From positions 124,001 through 188,000 of the forward strand of contig NZ_VNIA01000003.1 in assembly GCF_008124875.1 (NCBI RefSeq): DNA of 64,000 nucleotides. The letters are read 5' to 3'. The notes under the pieces are model-generated. The model was not told the DNA's origin and made no database searches. It saw nothing but the letters and a program-made list of their open reading frames with translations. The position numbers and the translations under genes are program-made. Below, one piece after another: positions 55,568 to 63,883 of the stretch; position 1 is the first letter of the stretch; every line of letters starts with the position of its first letter. The DNA comes from Tenacibaculum adriaticum (GTDB lineage Bacteria; Bacteroidota; Bacteroidia; Flavobacteriales; Flavobacteriaceae).

Positions 55568-57712
55568 TTATTCTAATATTATTTTTTTAGTTATTTCACC
55601 CAAATCAGAATTTACTTTAACGATGTAAATTCCCGTTGATAAAGTTGGTAAATTAATCTTACTTATTCCGTTTGAATTAATTGATGTTGTAATTAATTTC
55701 TTGCCTAATGGAGAATAAACTGTAACATTTGCTTTGGCTTGCAAACCAGTAATGGTAATTTCTTGTTTTTTAGATTTATAGACACTTACGGTATTAATGT
55801 TTTTGATGATATCTTTAACATTTAATTTTTGTGAAGTTGTGTGTAAATAAAATTGACCGATTCCGGTTGAAGCTTCATTTAAAACTATTTTATAAGTTTC
55901 TTCCAATAAATTAATAAACTTATTATTTAATCTATCTTCTAAGTAAATTTTAATACCAGAGGGAAGATTCATTGCATCTACAGAGAAAGTAATTTCTTTA
56001 TCCGCTTCTGCAATCAAACCAATTGGTACAATCATGTTCTCAAAATTAGAGTTTGGTAGTGTTTGAATGGCTAATTTTTTTCCTTCATTGTTTGAAATTA
56101 ATTCTGTAAATAAAGCGAAATTATAATTAGTCCCACTAAATAAGCTTCCATCATAACCATTATCAAAATCAGTAGTTTTTCCTTCTAAATAAAACAATTT
56201 AGTAGACTTTTTAGTATCTCCAATTTCAGCAAATAATTCAATTATTGGATTAGGACTTTGCCTCATAAATGTGTCTGTTCCTTGATGACTTTGATTAGCG
56301 ATTCCAAAGGAAATATTACCATTTCCGTTAGCTTCTACAAAGAAACCTTGTGTGGGTGCAATTTCAATAGTATCGGCTGAATTTTTAGTAATATATTGAG
56401 TGCCATCCCATAACCAAATAGTCCCTTCTGTTAAGGCACTAATGTTTTCTGTAGTGAAAGTAGCCGAGTTTATATAGGATGTAAAAGGATTTCCAACTAA
56501 ATTAAAATTTGTTCTATCTCCAGTAGTTATTCCATAAATAACATCTGTTGTATTAACAGTTCCTGTAAAAGAAATATTTCCAGGAGCAGCCAATTTAATA
56601 GAAGTACCCATTCCAGAAGTTATAGCTCCAGTTGAAGCTGCCGTTTGATAACTCCATGCATTTACGCCATCATTATTGTAAGGAGCTAACCCTAAATTAC
56701 TTCCTGTACCCGTTGCTAGTGTATGATTTGTAATAATATCTTCAATTGTTTCACCAGATACTGGTGATGAAATTAAATACCAATTAGTGGTTGGTAAGTT
56801 TCTTTTATCCGTTACGACTCCTGTTAATGAAGCATTAGCTATTAAAGAAGCTCCAGATTCTATCGTTACGCTATTTACCGTAGTTGGAGAAATTATTGTT
56901 GGATAATTAGTTATGTCATTTGGAATTAAAACATCATCAGTTGAGATAGGTATTGTTCCTCCCGACCAATTTGAAGCTGTATTCCAATTTGAGTTGGTTG
57001 TTCCAGACCAAATTACAGATTGTATTGTAAAAGCTTCGATAGAGAAAGGAAGTAAAGACTCTCCGTCCTCATTAACGACATTAGTCCAATTGTTTTCATC
57101 GTCGATTAAAAGTGAATAGTAATCAGAAAATGTACTTTGTCCGGTTCTAGCACCGATATAAGCAGCCCCGTCTGGTGAAGCAGAATCGTCAAAAACAATA
57201 ATTGACGTCCCAATAACTAATCCTGTATTTGTAAGTGTTATCCCATCTCCATCAAAAGGTCCTAATGTAGTTGGATCATTACCGATTTGAATTGCAGCAA
57301 TAAAAGTTGTAGGTGTATTTACATCAGCACCTAAAAAAGCAATAATTCCATCTTTTGAGGCAGTTATGTTGAAACTCCCAGATTCAGATAGTGTGCCAAT
57401 TGAAGAACCAAAACTAGATAAAGTTCCATCAACGTCTGTGAAAACAACAATAGTCCCAGCTTCTATTAAGTTTACTCCCGTACTCCAAGTTAATGTACCT
57501 TCGCCAGTTGTAAGCCCACTAGATCCATTAGATTCATTATCTGTAAAATAAATAGTTGAGTTTGCAGGGATATCTGCTAAAACAACTATGGCAAAATCTT
57601 TGTTTCCGTCTGCATTAAAAGCTGTAAAAGCAATATCCCCCAAAGATTGGCATATAATGTTGGAGGTAATTGATAACAGGAAAAAAGTTATTAAAAAGTA
57701 TTGTTTTTTCAT
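55568..57712 (-). CDS. T9SS type A sorting domain surface protein
   Basis: A 714-residue secreted protein: signal peptide to about residue 21, a beta-rich N-terminal domain (ANSTIYFTDNESNGSSG), a domain like those of lamin-tail/T9SS proteins (NWYLISSPVSGETIEDIITNH), and a C-terminal type A sorting domain ending GIYIVKVNSDLGEITKKIILE. The final 300 residues are closely similar to the end of the protein at 58248-61568, so the two genes are duplicates. Micropeptide 1 follows 26 bases downstream. Function unknown; likely a surface protein. Confidence 0.88.
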   Translation of the reverse strand: MKKQYFLITFFLLSITSNIICQSLGDIAFTAFNADGNKDFAIVVLADIPANSTIYFTDNESNGSSGLTTGEGTLTWSTGVNLIEAGTIVVFTDVDGTLSSFGSSIGTLSESGSFNITASKDGIIAFLGADVNTPTTFIAAIQIGNDPTTLGPFDGDGITLTNTGLVIGTSIIVFDDSASPDGAAYIGARTGQSTFSDYYSLLIDDENNWTNVVNEDGESLLPFSIEAFTIQSVIWSGTTNSNWNTASNWSGGTIPISTDDVLIPNDITNYPTIISPTTVNSVTIESGASLIANASLTGVVTDKRNLPTTNWYLISSPVSGETIEDIITNHTLATGTGSNLGLAPYNNDGVNAWSYQTAASTGAITSGMGTSIKLAAPGNISFTGTVNTTDVIYGITTGDRTNFNLVGNPFTSYINSATFTTENISALTEGTIWLWDGTQYITKNSADTIEIAPTQGFFVEANGNGNISFGIANQSHQGTDTFMRQSPNPIIELFAEIGDTKKSTKLFYLEGKTTDFDNGYDGSLFSGTNYNFALFTELISNNEGKKLAIQTLPNSNFENMIVPIGLIAEADKEITFSVDAMNLPSGIKIYLEDRLNNKFINLLEETYKIVLNEASTGIGQFYLHTTSQKLNVKDIIKNINTVSVYKSKKQEITITGLQAKANVTVYSPLGKKLITTSINSNGISKINLPTLSTGIYIVKVNSDLGEITKKIILE

Positions 57713-57787
57713 AAGCGTAAAATTTTCTTATAAAGTTAAAAAAATATTTTTACTTTATTAATAATTAACACGTTATAAGTACGCTAG

Positions 57788-57845
57788 CTTTTTCTGCAAA
57801 AAATAGAGTAAATAAAATTAGTACGATAAATAATTCTAAACAACC
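57788..57845 (-). pseudogene. trkH 3'-end remnant
   Basis: The fragment reads CLELFIVLILFTLFF in one frame, matching LELFTVLILFTPFF at the end of the trkH gene at 63884. About three quarters of the bases agree and the differences are mostly at third positions. It is cut off at both ends and has no stop in the trkH position. Confidence 0.6.
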
Positions 57846-57937
57846 ATTTTTTAGAGTAAATCTCCATCAATTTTTTCAACAGGGATTTTGTTGTTAATTT
57901 CGTTTAAAATAGTAGGTGGCAGTTTAATTTTATAGAA

Positions 57938-57979
57938 TTAAACATTAATTTTTTTTTTGGGGAATAATAAATGTTCCAT
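57938..57979 (-). pseudogene. Vestige of the kinase 5' end
   Basis: The bases around ATG 57979 (CATATGGAACATTTA, preceded by GAACC) match those around the true kinase start at 55309 (CATATGGAATATTTA), and the upstream bases also agree. The frame ends after 13 codons. It is what remains of a duplicated copy of the kinase gene start. Confidence 0.65.
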
Positions 57980-57997
57980 ATGGTTCTAAAAAGAGAA

Positions 57998-58024
57998 AAA
58001 CCTCAAGAATTTTTTGAGGTTTTG
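57998..58024 (-). terminator. Terminator after micropeptide 2
   Basis: AACCTCAA pairs with TTGAGGTT across AAAAATTC; on the minus strand it is followed by TTTTTCTC. Confidence 0.7.
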
Positions 58025-58042
58025 TTAAAAATATTTTAAAAA

Positions 58043-58222
58043 TTAAAATCCATCCCCAGGATGTTCCGGGCTTTGTGCTTGCGCTTTTTTAGGATTTAAA
58101 ATCATATAAGTACCTAATGCTGTTAAAGCAGCATATTTACCATAATTTCCAATTTTTCCAAGAGCTTCTTTACGAGAAATTTCTTGATTTTTATTATCAG
58201 TATTTTTTATATTTTTATTCAT
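58043..58222 (-). CDS. Micropeptide 2 of the kinase locus (59 aa)
   Basis: A paralogue of micropeptide 1: MNKNIKNTDN, then NQEISRKEALGK, a hydrophobic stretch AALTALGTYMILN, PKKAQA and the tail QSPEHPGDGF. Conserved between the two are ISRKEA, GKY, TALGTY, ILNPKKAQA, SPE, PG and the final GF, while the variable positions sit in the linker and tail. It lies 26 bases after the stop of the 1106-residue T9SS protein. A terminator follows. Confidence 0.78.
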   Translation of the reverse strand: MNKNIKNTDNKNQEISRKEALGKIGNYGKYAALTALGTYMILNPKKAQAQSPEHPGDGF

Positions 58223-58247
58223 GATGATTGTTTTTGAAATAGTTGTG

Positions 58248-61200
58248 TTATTCTAAAATTATTTTTTTAGTTATTTCACCTAGGTTAGAATTCAATTTAA
58301 CAATATAAACGCCAGTAGGTAATGTTGGTAAACTAACTTTACTAATTCCATTTGAGTTAATAGCTGTTGTAACTAATTCTTTTCCTAATATAGAATAAAC
58401 ACTAACATTTGCTTTAGCTTGTAAACCTGTGATAGTAATCTCCTGATTGGAAGATTTATAGATGCTTACATTGCTAATGTTCTTAATAATATCTTCAGAA
58501 CTTAATCTTTGAGACGTAGTATGTAAATAAAATTGGCCGATACCATTAGCAGCACTATTTAAAGTAACTTTATAGGTATCTTTAGATAAATTGGAAAAAG
58601 CACCGTTTATTCTGTCTTCTAAATATACATCAACTCCTGAAGGAAGATTCATGGCGTTAGCTGAAAAAGTAATTTCCTTCCCTGCTTCAGCAATAAGTCC
58701 TACCGGAACAATTGTAGTTTCAAAATCTGAATTAGGTAAAGATTGAATGGCTAGTTTTTTACCTTGATTATCAGAGATTAATTCAGTAAATAAAGCAAAA
58801 TTATAATCAGTACCACCAAATAAACTTCCGTCATACCCATTATCAAAACCAGTAGTTGTTCCGTTGATATAATATAATTTGGTTGATTTAGAAATGTTAT
58901 TTTCTGTAATTGTTAGGTTAACTTCTGTTCTAGAATTTCTTTGAAAAGTATCTGTTTGATGACTTTGATTCGCTGCATCAAAAGTAACATTAGTATTGGC
59001 ACCTGCACTCACAAAAAAACCTTGACCAGGAGCAATTTGAAAACCAGCATCTGTACCAGACATTTTTAGGTCGTAATTACCTGTGGCTTGATTCCATAAC
59101 CATATTGTTGCTTCAGAAAGTACAGGTCCTGTAGGATTATCTGAGAAAAAATTACCAAGATTAATGTAAGAAGCATAAGGGTTACCTATCAAATTTAAAG
59201 TATTTGTAGCTTGTGTAATAGGATAGGTTACAGTATTTGTATTAATACTACCAACAAAATTTAAATTTCCGGCAGAAGTTAATTTAACAGAGAAACCTTG
59301 TCCAGGTGTTATTGTTCCGTTTGAAGCACTTGTTAAGTAATTCCATGCGGTACCATCATTTTTATAAGGAGCAATACCTATGTTAGTCCCAGTACCACTT
59401 GCTAAAGCATTGTTTGCAATTATATCTTCAAAAGTTTCATTAGCTAGTGGAGATGAAACTAAATGCCAGTTGGAGGTAAGTGTTCTTTTATAAGTGATAT
59501 TTCCACTCGCAGTTCCTGTAGCAATAAGTGATCCACCACTATTAACAGTTATAGTAGAAGCAGGATCTATACTAATGTTTTTTACGGTTATTCCTTCTAC
59601 TCCATATATAATAGGTGAATTAATAATATTTGGTATAACAACATCATCAGAGCTAGTTGGAATTATTCCATTGGCCCAGTTTATAGGTTCCGACCAATCA
59701 TCATTAATAGCTGCTGTCCATGTAAATCCTGTAATTGTAATATTTACATCAGAAGAGTTTGAACAAGTTCCTGTTGTTGTATAGGTAATAGTATAGCTCC
59801 TAGGTAAAGATAAAGAAACATCTATAACCCCGGTCGTTGGGTTTATAACTAATCCAACAGGGGAAGATGTGAAATTACCTCCTGCTAAACCTGTAATACT
59901 AGGTGTTGGATCCAAATCAGTTACAGAGTATGCAGCAGTACCATAACTAAATGAAGCATCATCTAAAGCATTTATAGTAACATTAACTTGAGAAGTATTT
60001 GGACAGGTTCCTGTTGTTGTATAAGTAACGTTATAAGTATTAGGTGTTGAAGCCGAAACATCAATAGTTCCTGTAGTAGCATTAATAGACAATCCTGCTG
60101 TAGAAGAGAATGTCCCACCCGTTACGCCCGTAATAGTAGGTGTAGGATCAGCGCCATCTACACAGTATGCAGCAGCAGCATAACTAAATGAAGCATTATC
60201 TATAGCATTTATAGTAACACTAACTTGAGAAGTATTAGAACACGCTCCTGCTGTTGTATAAGTAATCGTATAGATGCTAGGTGTTGAAGCCGAAACATCA
60301 ATAGTTCCTGTAGTAGCATTCATAGATAGTCCTGCGGTAGAAGAGAATGTTCCGCCCGCTACGCCCGTAATAGTAGGTGTAGGATCAGCGCCATCTACAC
60401 AGTATGCAGCAGTACCATAACTAAATGAAGCATCATCTATAGGATTTATTGTGATAGAAGCAGTTTCTCTTCCATAACATAAACCATTAGTTTCATAAGA
60501 GACCGCATAGGTGTTAGGCGTCGAAGCTGAAACATCAATAGTACCCGTAGTAGCATTTATAGATAATCCTCCTGGTGCTGAAAAAGTACCTCCAGAAACT
60601 CCTGTAATAGTAGGTGTAGGATCAGCGGCATCTACACAATAAGCCGCAGCTCCATAACTAAAAGAAGCATCTTCTCTAGGAGTAGTATTTATAGTTATGG
60701 TTACGCAGGCTCCAGGAGTGGTACAACCACCTTCACCTCTTATATAATAAGTTGTACTTGGTGGTGTAGGTGTTACAATAATAGTTGAACCAGTTGTTGA
60801 TCCAACTAATGTTCCGCCGCATGAGCCCGTATATACACGCCATTCTGTTGCATCATTTTTGGCTCCTGAAATAGTTAATAAAGAACTATTTCCGTCACAT
60901 ATTATTGGAGGAGCAAATACTGCTGTTGGTACGTCTGGGGCTGTACATGTACTAGCAGTAGTAACCACCATGTCATCAATAGAAAATCCTCCAAATATAG
61001 GGGTTGAAGGTTCAAAAACGATTTCATCAATGCTTGTAAATGAACCTGTGGTAGGAGAAGTAAAATCTAAACTGATATCTGAAATAGCAAGAGGAGAAGT
61101 TAACACTATAGTCCCTACAGTAATTCCGTCTTTTTTACCAGTAAAAGTAAAGGATGAAGGAGAACTTCCACCTGAAAGTTCATAGGCAAAATGCATCGAA

Positions 61201-61568
61201 GTTAAACCAATTTCACCTCCGCTGTCTGTTTTTAACGTTCCTGTTATAACAGATTTAGTACCATCTCCAATCCATCCTAGTACAGCATCTGCTGGACCAC
61301 CAATAGCATCTGTTCCAGCAGAATTACCATTTAAAGCAAGAGCAAGAAAAATACTTCCATTAGATGTTCCCGACATATCAAAACCATTTAGTCTTGCATT
61401 ATCTGATGGATCTAAACTATTATTAGAGTAGTCATGTGATGGGTTTACTGCATTTGCTATAACTACTGTTGTAGGGCCAAAATCCATTGTACCAGGTGTT
61501 TGGCTATACAATTGTATAGAAAGAGTAAAAAGGGGAATTAATAAAAGTTTGAAGTAATATTGTTTCAT
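58248..61568 (-). CDS. T9SS type A protein with four tandem repeats
   Basis: A 1106-residue surface protein with a signal peptide (residues 1-22), an N-terminal domain of about 180 residues (FGPTTVVIANAVNP), an Ig-like region, four tandem repeats of about 79 residues (each starting DDASFSYG or like), a T9SS type A linker and C-terminal sorting domain ending EITKKIILE. The second and third repeats are very similar, the fourth has lost its cysteine (AAYSVTD for AAYCVDG). The C-terminal third closely matches the protein at 55568-57712. Micropeptide 2 follows 26 bases downstream. Confidence 0.88.
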   Translation of the reverse strand: MKQYYFKLLLIPLFTLSIQLYSQTPGTMDFGPTTVVIANAVNPSHDYSNNSLDPSDNARLNGFDMSGTSNGSIFLALALNGNSAGTDAIGGPADAVLGWIGDGTKSVITGTLKTDSGGEIGLTSMHFAYELSGGSSPSSFTFTGKKDGITVGTIVLTSPLAISDISLDFTSPTTGSFTSIDEIVFEPSTPIFGGFSIDDMVVTTASTCTAPDVPTAVFAPPIICDGNSSLLTISGAKNDATEWRVYTGSCGGTLVGSTTGSTIIVTPTPPSTTYYIRGEGGCTTPGACVTITINTTPREDASFSYGAAAYCVDAADPTPTITGVSGGTFSAPGGLSINATTGTIDVSASTPNTYAVSYETNGLCYGRETASITINPIDDASFSYGTAAYCVDGADPTPTITGVAGGTFSSTAGLSMNATTGTIDVSASTPSIYTITYTTAGACSNTSQVSVTINAIDNASFSYAAAAYCVDGADPTPTITGVTGGTFSSTAGLSINATTGTIDVSASTPNTYNVTYTTTGTCPNTSQVNVTINALDDASFSYGTAAYSVTDLDPTPSITGLAGGNFTSSPVGLVINPTTGVIDVSLSLPRSYTITYTTTGTCSNSSDVNITITGFTWTAAINDDWSEPINWANGIIPTSSDDVVIPNIINSPIIYGVEGITVKNISIDPASTITVNSGGSLIATGTASGNITYKRTLTSNWHLVSSPLANETFEDIIANNALASGTGTNIGIAPYKNDGTAWNYLTSASNGTITPGQGFSVKLTSAGNLNFVGSINTNTVTYPITQATNTLNLIGNPYASYINLGNFFSDNPTGPVLSEATIWLWNQATGNYDLKMSGTDAGFQIAPGQGFFVSAGANTNVTFDAANQSHQTDTFQRNSRTEVNLTITENNISKSTKLYYINGTTTGFDNGYDGSLFGGTDYNFALFTELISDNQGKKLAIQSLPNSDFETTIVPVGLIAEAGKEITFSANAMNLPSGVDVYLEDRINGAFSNLSKDTYKVTLNSAANGIGQFYLHTTSQRLSSEDIIKNISNVSIYKSSNQEITITGLQAKANVSVYSILGKELVTTAINSNGISKVSLPTLPTGVYIVKLNSNLGEITKKIILE
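59725..60680 (-). repeat. Four tandem repeats of about 239 bases inside the T9SS gene
   Basis: Each unit encodes about 79 residues with SFSYG, DPTPTITG, GGTF, ATTGTIDVS and SITIN-type endings. Units two and three share most bases; unit four is the most divergent. Confidence 0.85.
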
Positions 61569-61594
61569 AATATTTTTGTTTTGTGGTTTGCTTT

Positions 61595-61602
61595 CAAATA
61601 TA
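61595..61602 (-). promoter_or_regulatory. Promoter -7 box of the T9SS gene (TATATTTG)
   Basis: Exact TAnnTTTG match on the minus strand, 26 bases before the ATG at 61568. Confidence 0.5.
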
Positions 61603-61772
61603 CTTTTATATATAAGAAAAAAGGAAAGAAATTACTTAAAGCCAGATATATGGGTATGAGTGAAGTAAATATGGGTATAAGAGTAATAATTTTAATTTTG
61701 ATTGAATTATTGTTAAAGCCATTAAAGTAGTTAATTATGATATCTAAAATAGAATTAAATAAAGTAACTTAA

Positions 61773-62515
61773 TTTTCAATAAATTCAAATACGAAAGAAG
61801 AAGGAAAATTAGCCATAACTCATTTGTCTAACTTTTATAGAGAGCTTTCAAAAAATATAGTATTAGATTTCAATTAAATTAAAGAGACAAGGATAGATGG
61901 AGGAATTGCACTATCTCCTCGGCATGCAAAAGATTGTCTCGAAGATTATGTTAGAACAGCTCGTTTTATTAAAGGAACATACAAAGCAATAGAAAAGGCG
62001 TTACAAATTTTCAAAAAAACAAAAATTCAAATCGTTTATGCAGGAACGGGTCCACTGGGTACATTATTAATTCCATTGTTACCCTTCTTTCGTAGTGATG
62101 CTATTGCTATTACCTTTATAGACATTCATGAAAGCTCAATTTTAAGTTTAAAACAAATAATTAATTTTTTAGGTTATAAAGATTATGTAAAAGAGTACCT
62201 AGTTGAAGATGCAACAACCTTTAGATTAAAAAAGAAGAGTATTTACGTGGTGCCATTACAGAGACAATGGATAAAGGACTTACAAAAGAGCCTCAGGTTT
62301 CACTAACTCAAAATTTAGTAATGCAACTTTTTAAAAAAGGATATTTAGTTCCACAAGAAATAGAAAAAAGTTCTAGAAAATCATTTTACGCTAAAGAAAA
62401 ACATTTGAGTCGAAATTATAAAGGCTATATCAATTTAGAAGAGAAAGAATTTTTATTTTCAATCAATAAAGAGATGAAGCCTTTAGAAAATGAACTTAGT
62501 TTTGAATCTGACTAG
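61773..62515 (+). pseudogene. Broken SAM-dependent methyltransferase-like gene
   Basis: The frame is open from 61773 but has no start, an in-frame TAA at 61875-61877, and a frameshift near 62230-62265: before it the frame reads GIALSPRHAKDCLEDYVRT, VYAGTGPLGTLLIPLLP (a glycine-rich SAM-type loop) and IDIHESSILSLKQ; after it the sequence continues in another frame as TETMDKGLTKEPQVSLTQN and ends EKEFLFSINKEMKPL. The start, the stop codon and the shift show it is a decayed gene. The exact family is not recognised. Confidence 0.75.
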
Positions 62516-62710
62516 ATATTTTTTGATTAAGATTTTGAAAACCACTTCAGATATTTGTATTTATACTAAAATAAAAATGTTTAAGATATTTTTATAAATA
62601 ATGAAGAATTTTTGATAACCATTTATTATTGTATTAAGTCTTTGTATTCAAAAAAACGCAAAGTACAAATTATGTTACATTTCAAAGCAGTCACCAGAAT
62701 GGAGTGTTGA

Positions 62711-62744
62711 AAATGCTCTTTAGCATTATAACCAAAGAGCATTT
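62711..62744 (-). terminator. Terminator of the tail-collar gene
   Basis: AAATGCTCTTT pairs with AAAGAGCATTT across 12 bases, downstream of the stop at 62761. Confidence 0.6.
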
Positions 62745-62760
62745 GAATTTGTTTTTAGTA

Positions 62761-63369
62761 TTAGCTTCTTGAAGGATAAAGTCCTTCAATAGCAATAATA
62801 AAATTAACAGCCAAATATGGTTGCATGTTGTTGTGAGGTTGGCCATGACCATTGGTTAAAATAGTTAAACCAGCATTTCCACTAATAGTTTGGCCGTTTA
62901 CAATATTACCTGCAGTTGGAGGTCCAAAGGCTTTTACTTCTGTAGCCCCTAAACCAGATCCAAATTGAGCAGCAGCAGGTACGTCTCCAGCAGCAGGCAC
63001 TTCATTTACAGCAGGGGTAGTGCTTAATTGTATATATTGGTCTTCACTAACACTGTTATTTATTAAGTGATCATGATTAGGCATCTCTAAAATATTAAGA
63101 GTATGATATTCCTGTCCTGCCATTGACCCTAAGCTATGGTTAGATAACCCAAGTCCTTGACCAAAATGAATTGGAGCTCTACCACGTAAATCAGGTATTT
63201 TAAAGGTGTTTCCTTCGTTCTTATTACTGTAAGTATATCCTAAAAGAGAAAATAGAGCTTGGTGTTGAGCGATGGGTAGGTCTTGTCCGTTGCAAAACAT
63301 CCAACCTCTTGGGGCAAAATTGCCTGCAAATGTACTGATTGATCCTAATAGTGGGTCTATTGATGCCAT
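62761..63369 (-). CDS. Tail-collar-domain protein
   Basis: A 202-residue protein with the phage tail collar fold: PLLGSISTFAGNFAPRGWMFCNGQDLPIAQHQALFSLLGYTYSN, NTFKIPDLRGRAP and MPNHDH, ending MQPYLAVNFIIAIEGLYP. Chromosomal proteins of this kind (microcystin-dependent protein type) occur alone or in small sets; no phage genes are near. Function unknown. It lies 23 bases downstream of the next gene. Confidence 0.88.
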   Translation of the reverse strand: MASIDPLLGSISTFAGNFAPRGWMFCNGQDLPIAQHQALFSLLGYTYSNKNEGNTFKIPDLRGRAPIHFGQGLGLSNHSLGSMAGQEYHTLNILEMPNHDHLINNSVSEDQYIQLSTTPAVNEVPAAGDVPAAAQFGSGLGATEVKAFGPPTAGNIVNGQTISGNAGLTILTNGHGQPHNNMQPYLAVNFIIAIEGLYPSRS

Positions 63370-63392
63370 AATAATAAATTTGTAATTAATAA

Positions 63393-63746
63393 TTAGTTTA
63401 AAATAAGTTCAGGTAATTTAATATGAATCATTGTGCCTTTTTTAGTACTAAGATGTAATGTTCCTAAATCATCTATAATAGCAGTTATTTCTCCTCCTCC
63501 TTCATATCTGTAATATGCTTCTGTACTATGGGTTCTTATTAAGATACCCCAAGTTTCTTTTGGATAAGGATATCCGTCTATTTTTTTTTTTGCTAAATCT
63601 ATAAAGTTAATTTCTCCCATGCCAGGAACCGTTAAATATAAGGAGCCTCGTCTGTTGAAAGTATGATTACCTTTTTTAGGAATAATAACTCCATTGGAAA
63701 CTCCAATATCCCATGCGTAATTGTTGTTTACTGTTAGTGTATACAT
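63393..63746 (-). CDS. Unknown protein upstream of the tail-collar gene
   Basis: A 117-residue beta-rich protein (MYTLTVNNNYAWDIGVSNGV, SLYLTVPGMGEINF) with no signal peptide. It is on the same strand as the tail-collar gene, 23 bases upstream, and probably cotranscribed. No family is recognised. Confidence 0.6.
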   Translation of the reverse strand: MYTLTVNNNYAWDIGVSNGVIIPKKGNHTFNRRGSLYLTVPGMGEINFIDLAKKKIDGYPYPKETWGILIRTHSTEAYYRYEGGGEITAIIDDLGTLHLSTKKGTMIHIKLPELILN

Positions 63747-63883
63747 AAGTAGGTTTTTAAAGATTAAAATAGTATTATGTTTCTATCTCAAATTTAGAGA
63801 TAGAAAGAATTAAATCTTAATAAAATTACTTAGGCGTATTTATTTTATATATGAGTGTTGAAATATTTGGAATAAGAGGTGGG

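Larger units (their letters stand above)
57713..58042. other. Gap holding gene remnants between the two modules
   Basis: No intact gene. It holds a vestige of the kinase start (57938-57979, minus: ATGGAACATTTATTATTCCC), a trkH-like 3' fragment (57788-57845, minus) and a short open fragment (57851-57937, minus: PPTILNEINNK). Between 57978 and 58006 the sequence parallels that around the true kinase start (55309). See the findings. Confidence 0.6.

Noticed and set aside
57851..57937. 29-codon open fragment PPTILNEINNKIPVEKIDGDLL
   Set aside because: It has no start codon and lies among remnants; it may be part of a lost gene but cannot be assigned.
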